64,000 nucleotides of DNA from Zwartia hollandica (lineage in GTDB: Bacteria; Pseudomonadota; Gammaproteobacteria; Burkholderiales; Burkholderiaceae_B), in contig NZ_JAHXRI010000006.1 in NCBI RefSeq assembly GCF_019923725.1, forward strand, positions 248,001 to 312,000, written 5' to 3'. Below the pieces are notes generated by a model. It saw nothing but the letters and a program-made list of their open reading frames with translations. It ran no database searches and was not told where the DNA came from. Of the stretch, positions 1 through 8,205 are shown piece by piece (position 1 is the first letter of the stretch; every line of letters begins with the position of its first letter). A program made the translations under genes and the position numbers.

Positions 1-2
1 AA

Positions 3-422
3 GACTCTGGTCTGCCCTCCTGGTTAGCCGAAGTGCATTTTGATGCGCAAGGCTTAGTCCCAGCCATCGCCCAAGATGCCGTCAGTGGGCAAATCTTGAT
101 GGTGGCGTGGATGAATGCCGAGTCGCTGGCCGAAACTGCACAAACGGGACGTGCCGTGTTTTGGTCGCGTTCACGCAGCCGACTTTGGCGCAAAGGCGAA
201 GAGTCCGGCCACGTCCAGCGCGTGCTGGAACTGCGACTAGACTGCGACGCCGATGTGATTTTGCTAAAAGTTGAACAGCTCGGAGGTATTGCCTGTCACA
301 CGGGTCGCGCGAGCTGTTTTTATCAGCGGCTGGACCAGCAAACCGACACCGCAGGCACCGTCACCCTCAAATGGATTACCGTTGATCCGGTACTCAAAGA
401 TCCCGAACTTATTTACAAATGA
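3..422 (+). CDS. hisI: Phosphoribosyl-AMP cyclohydrolase (5' end cut by window)
   Basis: HisI hydrolyses phosphoribosyl-AMP in the third step of histidine synthesis, in the cytosol. The zinc-binding region is visible as [16 protein letters not shown] followed by [10 protein letters not shown], and [17 protein letters not shown] is the family signature. A GTG at 33 could serve as start, but the frame stays open to the window edge and the residues before it (WLAEVHFD) resemble the N-terminus of Bordetella-type HisI, so the true start probably lies outside the window. The stop overlaps the hisE start by four bases (ATGA), which implies translational coupling at the end of a histidine operon. Confidence 0.95.
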   Translation, partial: DSGLPSWLAEVHFDAQGLVPAIAQDAVSGQILMVAWMNAESLAETAQTGRAVFWSRSRSRLWRKGEESGHVQRVLELRLDCDADVILLKVEQLGGIACHTGRASCFYQRLDQQTDTAGTVTLKWITVDPVLKDPELIYK

Positions 423-763
423 CAACAGATACCCCTGAAGCAGTCCTTAAGCGACTCGCCGACCTACTTGAAACCCGACTACCCAGTCGTGGAGGGGACC
501 CGTCGACCTCCTATGTGGCGAAACTGTTTTCAAAAGGGCCTGAAGCGGCCCTCAAGAAGATAGGGGAAGAAGCGACCGAGCTGGTCATGGCAGCCAAGGA
601 CGGCCAGGCAGATAGAATCGTGGCGGAAATGGCCGATTTATGGTTTCATTGCCTCGTTGTACTGACAGAAAATGGTCTGCGCCCAGAACTTGTGACGGCA
701 GAGCTCGCTCGACGCGAAGGGCTGTCAGGCTTAACGGAAAAAGCCAGTCGCACGGAAAAATAA
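419..763 (+). CDS. hisE: Phosphoribosyl-ATP pyrophosphatase
   Basis: HisE removes pyrophosphate from phosphoribosyl-ATP, the second step of histidine synthesis; here it is separate from HisI rather than fused. The 114-residue length fits the stand-alone family. The all-alpha MazG-like signature is visible: [17 protein letters not shown], then [13 protein letters not shown], which supply the acidic magnesium ligands. The start is fixed by the ATGA overlap with hisI. The HIT gene follows after about 50 bases. Confidence 0.95.
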   Translation: MTTDTPEAVLKRLADLLETRLPSRGGDPSTSYVAKLFSKGPEAALKKIGEEATELVMAAKDGQADRIVAEMADLWFHCLVVLTENGLRPELVTAELARREGLSGLTEKASRTEK

Positions 764-813
764 TCCTAGTTTTCGGGATTTTTCATCAAAACCTCTTGGC
801 AACAGAACGTATC

Positions 814-1182
814 ATGAGCGAACAGTGCATTTTTTGTAAGATCGTCGAGGGAAAAATTCCTGCAAAAATCGTCTACCACGATGAGGATTGTGTGGTTTTT
901 CACGACATTAACCCTGCGGCACCAGTGCATTTGCTCATGGTTCCCCGCAAACATGTCGTCTCAATGCAAGAAATTTTGCCCGAAGATGCCCTGTGGTTAG
1001 GTAGAATGCTGTCTAAGGTTCCTGAGATCGCCATCCAAAATGGCTGCAATCCGGGGCCAGCGGGAGGATTTCGCCTCACGGCGAACGCTGGCATTGAGGG
1101 CGGACAAGAGGTCCCTCACCTTCATTTTCATATTTTGGGTGGTAAGCGTCCCTGGAAGGGACAAAAAGCCATCGCACTCTAA
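814..1182 (+). CDS. HIT-family nucleotide hydrolase (HinT-like)
   Basis: This 122-residue protein has the histidine-triad motif HLHFH at residues 102-106 and an N-terminal [14 protein letters not shown] segment typical of HinT-type purine nucleoside phosphoramidases, which are cytosolic homodimers. The frame is open further upstream, but the family begins at [10 protein letters not shown], so ATG 814 is chosen. It sits between hisE and tatA, an arrangement common in beta-proteobacteria, and ends 14 bases before tatA. The family call is firm; the cellular substrate cannot be told from sequence. Confidence 0.92.
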   Translation: MSEQCIFCKIVEGKIPAKIVYHDEDCVVFHDINPAAPVHLLMVPRKHVVSMQEILPEDALWLGRMLSKVPEIAIQNGCNPGPAGGFRLTANAGIEGGQEVPHLHFHILGGKRPWKGQKAIAL

Positions 1183-1196
1183 TTCGGAGAATCATC

Positions 1197-1445
1197 ATGG
1201 GTAGTTTTAGCATCTGGCACTGGTTAATCGTTCTCGTCATCGTTGCGCTCATTTTCGGCACGAAGAAAATCCGCAATATTGGAGCCGACCTCGGTGGGGC
1301 AGTGAAGGGCTTCAAAGAGGGCATGAAGGATCCAAATGCAAAAGAAGGTGACGCCGCTGCTGGCACTGAAGCCGCGCCAGCGCAACGTGTTGCTTCGAAC
1401 GAAACCGTCGATGTGCAGGCCAAAGAAAAATCCAGCACCCATTAA
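1197..1445 (+). CDS. tatA: Sec-independent translocase subunit TatA
   Basis: TatA is the pore-forming subunit of the twin-arginine translocase, which exports folded proteins. The 82-residue protein has one N-terminal membrane helix ([17 protein letters not shown]), then the amphipathic helix with [21 protein letters not shown], and a short polar, Ala-rich tail. The GGAGAATCATC ribosome site precedes ATG 1197. It is the first of three tat genes. Several precursors encoded in this window (SoxB, SoxC, SoxY, the Rieske protein and a dienelactone hydrolase) have twin-arginine-type signals and are likely clients. Confidence 0.96.
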   Translation: MGSFSIWHWLIVLVIVALIFGTKKIRNIGADLGGAVKGFKEGMKDPNAKEGDAAAGTEAAPAQRVASNETVDVQAKEKSSTH

Positions 1446-1458
1446 TTTCAGCTGGATC

Positions 1459-1472
1459 GCCCCGCGAGGGGC
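1459..1472 (+). promoter_or_regulatory. Small GCGA-loop hairpin between tatA and tatB
   Basis: GCCCC and GGGGC pair around a GCGA (GNRA-type) tetraloop in the 45-base gap between tatA and tatB. No uridine run follows, so it is not a standard terminator. It could affect mRNA stability or the ratio of TatA to TatB; that role is inference. Confidence 0.4.
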
Positions 1473-1490
1473 TACTTTGGTACACAGAAC

Positions 1491-2162
1491 ATGTTTGATG
1501 TCAGCTTTACTGAACTACTCGTAGTCGGGGTCGTGGCCCTCGTCGTCATCGGTCCTGAACGTCTGCCTAAAGTGGCACGTACACTAGGCCACCTAGTTGG
1601 TCGAGCGCAACGCTATGTCAGTGATGTCAAGTCGGATATTCAACGGGAAGTTGAACTCGATGAGCTACGTAAACTGAAAGACCAAATGCAAGATGCCGCA
1701 CAAAGTGTGCAAAGCAGCTTGCAGAGCACGAGTGATTCGTTCAGCAAACCCCTTGAGGCGCTTGAGCAAAACACGATGTCGACCTTCAATGAAGCGACAG
1801 CGGGTCTCAAACAAGCGACCTCCTTCGACACCCCCTCCGCAGAGCCTGTTGCCAAGGCCGCTTCAGATAGTCCCGCCTTGCTAGACGCGGCCGGCAACCC
1901 AAACATAAGCTTTAATGCAGTGCCTTCTGTCAGCACACCAGTCGCCTCTAGCGAGAGCGCAGCGATGACGCCGGAAGCTGCGCTTGCCAACGCGTCGCAA
2001 ACGCAGGGGATGACTGGGCTCTTTGATACTCCAGTTCAAACTGAATTCGAAATTGCGAGCACGGCAGACTTCGAGTCTGCCGCCCGCAAAGCGCAAGAAA
2101 CAGAAAAAGCCTTGGCCAGCGCGCCGACTTCAGCTACCCCTCCGTCGGGATCAAAATCTTGA
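1491..2162 (+). CDS. tatB: Sec-independent translocase subunit TatB
   Basis: TatB pairs with TatC to recognise twin-arginine signal peptides. The first 20 residues (MFDVSFTELLVVGVVALVVIGPERLPKVAR, ending in the typical GPERLP hinge) make the membrane helix, followed by an amphipathic helix with RYVSDVKSDIQREVELDELRKLK. The remaining roughly 150 residues are Ala/Ser/Thr-rich and look disordered, which makes the protein (223 residues) longer than the E. coli one. The stop overlaps the proposed TTG start of tatC. Confidence 0.95.
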   Translation: MFDVSFTELLVVGVVALVVIGPERLPKVARTLGHLVGRAQRYVSDVKSDIQREVELDELRKLKDQMQDAAQSVQSSLQSTSDSFSKPLEALEQNTMSTFNEATAGLKQATSFDTPSAEPVAKAASDSPALLDAAGNPNISFNAVPSVSTPVASSESAAMTPEAALANASQTQGMTGLFDTPVQTEFEIASTADFESAARKAQETEKALASAPTSATPPSGSKS

Positions 2163-2950
2163 GCAACACAGAAAAAACCGCTGAGCCCGGTGAACAAAAC
2201 GAAAGTTTTATGTCACACCTGGTTGAATTACGCTCGCGCCTGTTACGAGCAGTCGGCACAATCGTTGTGATCTTTTTTATTTTGTTTCTCTATCCTGGCG
2301 CCTCGGACATCTACGATCTGCTTGCGGCACCCATGCTGGCCTCCTTGCCGGAGGGCACCCGCATGATTGCAACCGGCGTGATCACGCCCTTCATGGTGCC
2401 TGTCAAAGTCACGATGATGGCCGCTTTTGTGATTGCTCTGCCCGTTGTCCTGTATCAAGTCTGGGCCTTTGTTGCGCCGGGACTTTACAAACATGAACAA
2501 AATTTAGCCTTACCTCTGATTGTTTCAAGCTCGCTGCTGTTTTTGGTGGGAATGGCCTTTTGTTACTTTGTTGTGTTTAAAACGGTCTTTAGCTTCATCG
2601 CTTCATTTGCGCCACAGTCGATTACACCGGCGCCGGATATCGAGGCTTACCTGACGTTCGTTATGACGATGTTTTTGGCCTTTGGGCTCACGTTTGAAGT
2701 CCCTGTTGCGGTTGTGCTGCTCGTTAGGATGGGGATCGTGACAATCAAGCAACTTAGCGAGGCCCGTGGCTATGTCATCGTTGGGGCGTTTGTGATCGCC
2801 GCCGTCGTCACCCCACCCGATGTCGTCAGCCAATTCTTGTTGGCCGTTCCGCTCTGCGTCCTCTACGAGATCGGACTCTTAGTCGCCCGGGGGATCAAAC
2901 CCCGTAGCAAAGAAGAGGAAAAGACTACAACACCCGAGTCCACAAGCTGA
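2159..2950 (+). CDS. tatC: Sec-independent translocase subunit TatC
   Basis: TatC is the polytopic signal-peptide receptor of the Tat system. Six membrane segments can be traced, and the family motifs SHLVELRSRLLRAV near the N-terminus and FVAPGLYKHEQ in the first loop are present. The TTG start at 2159 overlaps the tatB stop and gives 263 residues; ATG 2210 would give a form lacking 17 residues that still keeps SHLVELR. The tail is charged and Lys/Glu/Thr-rich. Confidence 0.95.
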   Translation: MSNTEKTAEPGEQNESFMSHLVELRSRLLRAVGTIVVIFFILFLYPGASDIYDLLAAPMLASLPEGTRMIATGVITPFMVPVKVTMMAAFVIALPVVLYQVWAFVAPGLYKHEQNLALPLIVSSSLLFLVGMAFCYFVVFKTVFSFIASFAPQSITPAPDIEAYLTFVMTMFLAFGLTFEVPVAVVLLVRMGIVTIKQLSEARGYVIVGAFVIAAVVTPPDVVSQFLLAVPLCVLYEIGLLVARGIKPRSKEEEKTTTPESTS

Positions 2951-3103
2951 AAACGGCCTGCTATCAAAGAACTCTTACGACAAATCTCTTGTTGTCTTAG
3001 TATTTAAGGTATATCTTTTAGATCTCTAAATTCTATTTGATATGAATCGTTCACATGGGGATGCCTATTTTGGCGGAACCTATCGAACCTTAAAGGGATC
3101 ATC

Positions 3104-3463
3104 GTGCTCGCTCATCGTCTTAAACAAGCCCGTCTGCGCGCCGGCTTGTCTCAGGAAAAACTCGGCAAACTTGCCGGAATCGACCCCATGTCCGCTAGCG
3201 CGCGGATGAATCAGTATGAGCGTGGCAAACATTCGCCCGACTATCAACTGATGTGTCGTGTGGCAGAAATCTTAAACATGCCCGTCAGCTGGTTTTACAC
3301 CGCTGATGACGAGCAAGCGCGCCTTCAAGAGATTTTTTACCACCTTGATGCCAATACTCGGCGACCCTTGCTTACCCAGGCTGAATCGCTCATCGCGGCG
3401 AACCCGCCAAGCAACAGCAGCGCGAGCAACGGCAACACAGCGCAACCAACTACTGCCAACTAA
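3104..3463 (+). CDS. XRE-family helix-turn-helix regulator
   Basis: A 119-residue protein with a Cro/C1-type DNA-binding domain at about residues 3-62: HRLKQARLRAGLSQEKLGKLAG, then MNQYERGKHSPDYQLMCRVAEIL. The C-terminal half has a short helical stretch and a low-complexity Asn/Ser/Ala/Thr tail. The start is GTG 3104, preceded by AAGGGATC. It follows an AT-rich gap of 150 bases after tatC and converges on the protease gene. The target genes are unknown. Confidence 0.85.
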   Translation: MLAHRLKQARLRAGLSQEKLGKLAGIDPMSASARMNQYERGKHSPDYQLMCRVAEILNMPVSWFYTADDEQARLQEIFYHLDANTRRPLLTQAESLIAANPPSNSSASNGNTAQPTTAN

Positions 3464-3478
3464 GGTTTGTCCGTGGGC

Positions 3479-4639
3479 TTATTGCGGCCGAACCGGTCGC
3501 AAGCCCGCGACAAGCGAGAGGCTTTGTGTTTTTCCGTTTCGGTAAACGCCTAGCTCGATCTTTTCACCCGGCTCCTTGGCAGCGATGCGCGCCATGAGTT
3601 TAGGAGTGTCTCCTACTGGGCGACCGTCCATCGTTTGGACAATGTCGCCCACACGTAACCCGCCTTTGGCACCCGGGCCGTCACGCAATAAGCCCGCGAT
3701 AATCACACCGCTGGGGCGCTCTAGCCCAAACGCCTTTGCCAGGTCAGCAGTCATGTCCTGTGGCTCAATGCCTAGCCAGCCTCGTTTAACGTGTCCGTGC
3801 GCAATGATTTGTTCCAATACCTTTTGTGCTGCCCCCGCTGGAATCGCAAAGCCAATTCCAAGCGAACCCCCGGTTTTAGAATAAATCGCTGTGTTAATCC
3901 CAACTAAACGGCCAAGCGTATCGATAAGCGCTCCCCCTGAATTGCCTGGGTTAATTGCTGCATCCGTTTGGATAAAGTTTTCGTAGGTATTAATGCCTAG
4001 CCCTTGGCGGCCAAGCGCAGAAACAATCCCCATCGTGATCGTTTGCCCCACTCCAAAAGGGTTACCGATTGCCAGCACAACGTCACCGACGCGCGGTGTT
4101 TCATCTGTCATAAAACCAAGAGCATGCAGGGCTGGCAGTTGTATTTTTAATACGGCGAGATCGGAGTCTGGATCCACGCCAATTACTTTCGCACTTGTCT
4201 GGCGTCCGTCGTGCAAGGCCACGAGGATCTCATCTGCACCATTAATAACGTGGAAATTGGTCACGATGTGTCCTGCTGCTGACACAATCACACCCGAGCC
4301 AAGACTAGTCGCCTGTTGCTGCTGCTTATAGCCCGGCATCTGTTCGAAAAATTTTCGTAAAACGGGATCGGGCGGTAGAACAATGCGAGGTGCCACAATG
4401 CGTTTCGTGGTGTGGATATTCACAACAGCGGGTGCCGCCAAAGCCACCGCATCAGAATAGGAACCAGGCGCAGCAATGCCTTGCCCTTGTCCCTTCACCA
4501 AAGGGGCCACCGACGCCCCGACCGTAACGATTTGTTTTTCTCCACGGGCCAACCAATCCGGGCGTAAAGTCACCACCACGAATAAAATCGCTAAACATAC
4601 CGTTACCGCTTGAGCAAAGATCAACCAAATTCGACGCAT
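3479..4639 (-). CDS. Membrane-anchored trypsin-like serine protease (DegS/AlgW type)
   Basis: This is a periplasmic HtrA-family protease of 386 residues with one N-terminal membrane helix, a trypsin-like domain and a single PDZ domain. The catalytic triad is visible as His in VTNFHVINGA, Asp in DPDSDLAVLKI, and Ser in NPGNSGGALID. One PDZ domain (LGIEPQDMTADLAKAF to the C-terminus) plus an uncleaved anchor fits DegS/AlgW, the sensors that start envelope-stress signalling, better than two-PDZ DegP. It is divergent from the Nif3-like gene with only 18 bases between starts. Confidence 0.9.
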   Translation of the reverse strand: MRRIWLIFAQAVTVCLAILFVVVTLRPDWLARGEKQIVTVGASVAPLVKGQGQGIAAPGSYSDAVALAAPAVVNIHTTKRIVAPRIVLPPDPVLRKFFEQMPGYKQQQQATSLGSGVIVSAAGHIVTNFHVINGADEILVALHDGRQTSAKVIGVDPDSDLAVLKIQLPALHALGFMTDETPRVGDVVLAIGNPFGVGQTITMGIVSALGRQGLGINTYENFIQTDAAINPGNSGGALIDTLGRLVGINTAIYSKTGGSLGIGFAIPAGAAQKVLEQIIAHGHVKRGWLGIEPQDMTADLAKAFGLERPSGVIIAGLLRDGPGAKGGLRVGDIVQTMDGRPVGDTPKLMARIAAKEPGEKIELGVYRNGKTQSLSLVAGLRPVRPQ

Positions 4640-4657
4640 TTTGATTTCAGGAAAAAT

Positions 4658-5452
4658 ATGACCTCAGTTTCGACCCGCGAGCTCTGCGCTTGGCTCGATG
4701 CCACACTTAAGGCTTCGTCATTCAAAGACTACTGCCCCAATGGCTTGCAAGTCGAGGGTTGTGAGCGAGTGTCCCATATTATCGCGGGCGTCACCGCCAG
4801 TCAGGCGTTAATTGAGGTCGCGATTGACCGAGGTGCAGACGCAATCTTGGTGCACCACGGCTGGTTTTGGCGGGGTGAAGATCCGCGCGTGCGAGGAACA
4901 CAACGCACGCGGCTTGCTGCGCTGCTGGCAGCAAATATCAATTTAATCGCCTATCACCTGCCTCTTGATGCACATCCGACGTTGGGCAACAATGCACAGC
5001 TCGCCTCGCGCTTGGGTCTTGTGGCAGATCGGCAACAGCCCGACGCAAGCGATCCCACCAGCCCGCCTCGAACGGCAGGCGCTTCAAACCTTATTTGGCT
5101 CGGCTCCATGCCGGGTGCGGCTACGCTTGGTCAGGTGGCCAAACAAGTTGCAGCACGCCTGGGGCGTGAACCGCTCGTGGTTGGCGCAGTCGATCAGCCG
5201 GCGCAAACGATCGCTTGGTGCACAGGCGCAGCACAAGGAATGTTTAGCGAGGCAATCGATGCGGGCGCAAACGTCTTTATTACCGGAGAAGTCTCAGAGC
5301 CCACCGTTCACCTCGCCCGCGAATCTGGGGTGGGTTTCATCGGCGCCGGGCACCATGCAACTGAACGCTATGGCGTCCAGGCACTGGCCCTGGCGGTCCA
5401 ACAGCAGTTTGGCCTCAAGGTTGACTTTATAGATATCGACAACCCGGTCTAA
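4658..5452 (+). CDS. Nif3-like dinuclear metal centre protein
   Basis: A 264-residue member of the Nif3/YbgI/DUF34 family, toroidal hexamers with a two-metal site; the biochemical role of the family is not settled, though GTP cyclohydrolase I type 2 activity is often annotated. Metal-ligand motifs are seen as LVHHGWFWRG, YHLPLDAHPTLGNN and GHHATERYGV with a Glu. The frame is open from 4610, inside the divergent protease gene, but ATG 4658 starts just after GGAAAAAT and gives the usual MTSVSTRELCAWLD beginning. Confidence 0.9.
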   Translation: MTSVSTRELCAWLDATLKASSFKDYCPNGLQVEGCERVSHIIAGVTASQALIEVAIDRGADAILVHHGWFWRGEDPRVRGTQRTRLAALLAANINLIAYHLPLDAHPTLGNNAQLASRLGLVADRQQPDASDPTSPPRTAGASNLIWLGSMPGAATLGQVAKQVAARLGREPLVVGAVDQPAQTIAWCTGAAQGMFSEAIDAGANVFITGEVSEPTVHLARESGVGFIGAGHHATERYGVQALALAVQQQFGLKVDFIDIDNPV

Positions 5453-5457
5453 TCTGC

Positions 5458-5922
5458 TTATTTTTTAAGCGAATCGCGAATTTCGCGTAACAACAGCACG
5501 TTCTCCGGCACCGGGGGCGGAGCGGCCTCCAAGTCCATCTTCTTGCGTGCCGTGTTGATCGCTTTCACCATCCAAAAGATCACAAAAGCCAACAAAATAA
5601 AGTTGATGACAATGGTTAAAAAGTTGCCCCAGGCAAAAATTGTTGCGCCAGCCTTCGTCAGGTCCGCATAGGTCTCGGGCCCTACATACCCCGCAGGACG
5701 GGATAACACCAAAAACTTATTACTGAAGTCCATCGAGCCACCAACCAAAAAGTTGACGACTGGCATGACGATATCCTTAACAAGGGAGTCGACAATTTTG
5801 CCAAATGCTGCTCCCACAATGACGCCGATTGCGAGGTCAACCACGTTACCTCGTACAGCAAACTCGCGGAATTCCTTAAATATCCCGCGCGATTCCTTCA
5901 AAATCTCTTTGCCTTGAATCAT
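5458..5922 (-). CDS. mscL: Large-conductance mechanosensitive channel
   Basis: MscL opens under membrane tension to release solutes after hypo-osmotic shock. The conserved N-terminal helix and first membrane segment are clear: [20 protein letters not shown] and [18 protein letters not shown]. The second membrane segment lies at [20 protein letters not shown], and a short C-terminal helix ends [11 protein letters not shown]. The 154 residues slightly exceed the 136 of E. coli, the difference being mostly in the periplasmic loop. AAGGAAAAGAG precedes the ATG. Confidence 0.96.
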   Translation of the reverse strand: MIQGKEILKESRGIFKEFREFAVRGNVVDLAIGVIVGAAFGKIVDSLVKDIVMPVVNFLVGGSMDFSNKFLVLSRPAGYVGPETYADLTKAGATIFAWGNFLTIVINFILLAFVIFWMVKAINTARKKMDLEAAPPPVPENVLLLREIRDSLKK

Positions 5923-5961
5923 TTCTCTTTTCCTTACTGTGAGTCCGTCTTAGCTAGCGCT

Positions 5962-5991
5962 ATAATAAGGGGTTAATTTAAGTTGCAGCAA
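5962..5991 (-). promoter_or_regulatory. Candidate sigma70 promoter of mscL
   Basis: On the minus strand TTGCTG and TATTAT are separated by 18 bases, placing a transcription start about 35 bases before the mscL ATG. The same bases hold TATAAT on the plus strand (5961-5966) facing petA, but no good -35 box could be found for that direction. The -35 match is weak (3 of 6). Confidence 0.35.
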
Positions 5992-6105
5992 ATGCTTATT
6001 TGCGATCTGACCAGGGCAACCTGTCCGGGAACATCTCTGCTGGCCTGCAATGAACTAGTCTGCAATGTGTTGGCTCAAACACATTGGCTGCGATAAGGAT
6101 AGAAG

Positions 6106-6747
6106 ATGAGTCACGATTCGATTGTGCACGACGACGAAGGCGCGGTACCCCCAACCCTGCCGTCAGACCCCTCACGTCGCTTCTGGATCGGCACGACCTG
6201 TGCCGTTGGCGGAGCAGCTGGAGCGGCGCTCGCCGTCCCCTTTGTCAGCACGTTTGCGCCCAGCGAAAAAGCTCGCGCAGCGGGCGCTCCGGTTGAAGTA
6301 GATGTCAGCACCCTCGCACCGGGCGAAATGCGCACGGTCGAATGGCGCGGTAAGCCGGTCTGGATTATCAACCGCACCAAGGAACAGCTCGGCTCGCTCA
6401 AGCAAAACGATGCTGAACTCGCAGATCCAAAATCCTTGCGTCCTGGCTTCACGCCTCCTTATGCAAAGAACGAGTGGCGTTCGCGTAAGCCAGACCTCTT
6501 CGTTGCTGTTGGCATCTGCACACACTTGGGTTGCTCACCGACGCCAAAATTTACAACAGGGCCACAGCCTAGCCTGCCCAACAATTGGGATGGTGGCTTC
6601 TTGTGCCCTTGTCACGGATCGACCTTCGACATGGCCGGGCGCGCTTACAAAAACAAGCCTGCCCCAGACAACCTCGAAGTGCCGCCATACCAATACCTGA
6701 GCGATACCCGCATCATTATTGGTGTAGACGAGACCAACAAGGCCTAA
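6106..6747 (+). CDS. petA: Ubiquinol-cytochrome c reductase iron-sulfur subunit (Rieske)
   Basis: This subunit carries electrons from ubiquinol to cytochrome c1. The two cluster-binding boxes are CTHLGC (C138, H140) and CPCHGS (C167, H170), with C143 and C169 available for the stabilising disulfide. The N-terminus has SRRFWIGTTCAVGG followed by a hydrophobic helix, matching the Tat-dependent, uncleaved anchor of Rieske proteins. At 213 residues it has normal length. It is the first gene of petABC, whose promoter should lie in 5923-6105. Confidence 0.97.
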   Translation: MSHDSIVHDDEGAVPPTLPSDPSRRFWIGTTCAVGGAAGAALAVPFVSTFAPSEKARAAGAPVEVDVSTLAPGEMRTVEWRGKPVWIINRTKEQLGSLKQNDAELADPKSLRPGFTPPYAKNEWRSRKPDLFVAVGICTHLGCSPTPKFTTGPQPSLPNNWDGGFLCPCHGSTFDMAGRAYKNKPAPDNLEVPPYQYLSDTRIIIGVDETNKA

Positions 6748-6806
6748 CCCGCCCCCTGAACCACCCCGCATAACGCGATACTGATCAAAGTAAAAGGAGC
6801 CGTTTC

Positions 6807-8186
6807 ATGGCTGGCGAAAAATCCGTCGAAACGACCGGACTGTTAGGCTGGATAGACCGTCGCTTTCCGCTGACATCAAGCTACAAAGCGCATCTGTCCG
6901 AATACTATGCACCGAAAAATTTCAACTTCTGGTATTTCTTCGGCTCACTATCTCTGCTGGTGCTCGTGCTGCAGATCGTGACCGGAATCTTTCTGGTCAT
7001 GCACTACAAACCAGATGCGCAGTTTGCTTTCCAATCCGTTGAATACATCATGCGCGAAGTGCCTGGTGGATGGTTTATCCGCTATATGCACTCAACCGGC
7101 GCCTCGATGTTCTTCGTCGTGGTGTATCTCCACATGACGCGCGCGTTGATTTATGGCTCGTACCGTAAGCCACGCGAGCTCGTCTGGATCTTTGGTGTCG
7201 GCATTTTCTTGTGTCTGATGGCAGAAGCGTTCTTTGGCTACCTCCTACCTTGGGGCCAGATGTCGTTTTGGGGTGCGCAGGTGATTGTGAACCTGTTTTC
7301 AGCGATTCCTTTCATCGGCCCTGAGCTTTCGATCTGGATTCGCGGTGATTACGTGGTCTCCGACGCGACACTCAACCGCTTCTTTGCCTTCCACGTGATT
7401 GCGATCCCCTTAGTCTTACTGGGCTTAGTCGCGGCACACGTCATTGCACTGCACGAGGTTGGCTCGAACAACCCTGACGGTGTTGATATCAAAGCCAAAA
7501 AGGACAAATACGGTCGCCCTCTGGATGGCATTCCTTTCCATCCTTTCTACACCGTGCACGATATCCTAGGTGTTGCAGGCTTCATGATCATCTTCATGGC
7601 AATTATTTTCTTTGCGCCTGAGATGGGGGGCTACTTCTTAGAGTTCAACAACTTCGTCCCAGCCAATCCACTGGTAACACCACTGCACATTGCCCCAGTC
7701 TGGTATTTCACGCCGTTCTATTCGATGCTGCGCGCAACGACCGACGACTTCACATGGGTCTTGGCAGGTGGTGCTGTTCTGGCTGCAATCGTCTTGTTTC
7801 TGCGTACCAAAGGCCTCGTCAAACTGATCGCTCCAATCGTGTTGCTCGCCGTAGCAGTGCTTCTGCGCCTGATTGATGCAAAATTCTGGGGTGTGGTCGC
7901 CATGGGTGGCGCAGTGGTCTTGTTGTTCTTCCTGCCTTGGCTCGACTACAGCCCTGTCAAGTCGATCCGCTACCGTCCAGGCTGGCACAAGACGCTTTAC
8001 GGCATCTTCTTTGCAAACTTTATCGTGTTGGGTTACCTCGGCACCCAAGCACCGACTGACATTTTTAACCTGATGTCGCAAATTGGCACGCTCATCTATC
8101 TGGGGTTTTTCTTTCTGATGCCAGTATGGAGCCGCCTGGGTACGTTTAAGCCGGTCCCTGACCGCGTCACGTTCCACGCGCATTGA
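6807..8186 (+). CDS. petB: Cytochrome b of the bc1 complex
   Basis: The membrane-embedded dihaem subunit that forms the quinol oxidation (Qo) and reduction (Qi) sites. It has 459 residues and eight or more membrane helices; haem-ligand histidines occur in the RYMHSTGASMFF and AFHVIAIPLVLLGLVAAHVI helices, and PWGQMSFWGAQV is the conserved Qo segment. The usual PEWY motif of the Qo site reads PVWY here (residues 297-300), so the Glu often assigned a proton role is Val. It follows petA by 59 bases and precedes petC by 19. Confidence 0.97.
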   Translation: MAGEKSVETTGLLGWIDRRFPLTSSYKAHLSEYYAPKNFNFWYFFGSLSLLVLVLQIVTGIFLVMHYKPDAQFAFQSVEYIMREVPGGWFIRYMHSTGASMFFVVVYLHMTRALIYGSYRKPRELVWIFGVGIFLCLMAEAFFGYLLPWGQMSFWGAQVIVNLFSAIPFIGPELSIWIRGDYVVSDATLNRFFAFHVIAIPLVLLGLVAAHVIALHEVGSNNPDGVDIKAKKDKYGRPLDGIPFHPFYTVHDILGVAGFMIIFMAIIFFAPEMGGYFLEFNNFVPANPLVTPLHIAPVWYFTPFYSMLRATTDDFTWVLAGGAVLAAIVLFLRTKGLVKLIAPIVLLAVAVLLRLIDAKFWGVVAMGGAVVLLFFLPWLDYSPVKSIRYRPGWHKTLYGIFFANFIVLGYLGTQAPTDIFNLMSQIGTLIYLGFFFLMPVWSRLGTFKPVPDRVTFHAH

Positions 8187-8205
8187 GCCTAACTTTAATT
8201 ACGGA

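Noticed and set aside
640-813. N-terminal extension of the HIT protein reading back into hisE
   Set aside because: It overlaps the end of hisE in another frame and the family begins at [13 protein letters not shown] 814 is the sensible start.
5961-5966. TATAAT on the plus strand as petA promoter
   Set aside because: No acceptable -35 box at 16-18 bases upstream and the site is about 140 bases from petA; the overlapping minus-strand match for mscL is somewhat better.
7638-8183. 181-codon minus-strand open frame inside petB
   Set aside because: It is the antisense shadow of a highly conserved membrane protein gene; its translation has no recognisable domain and no ribosome site.
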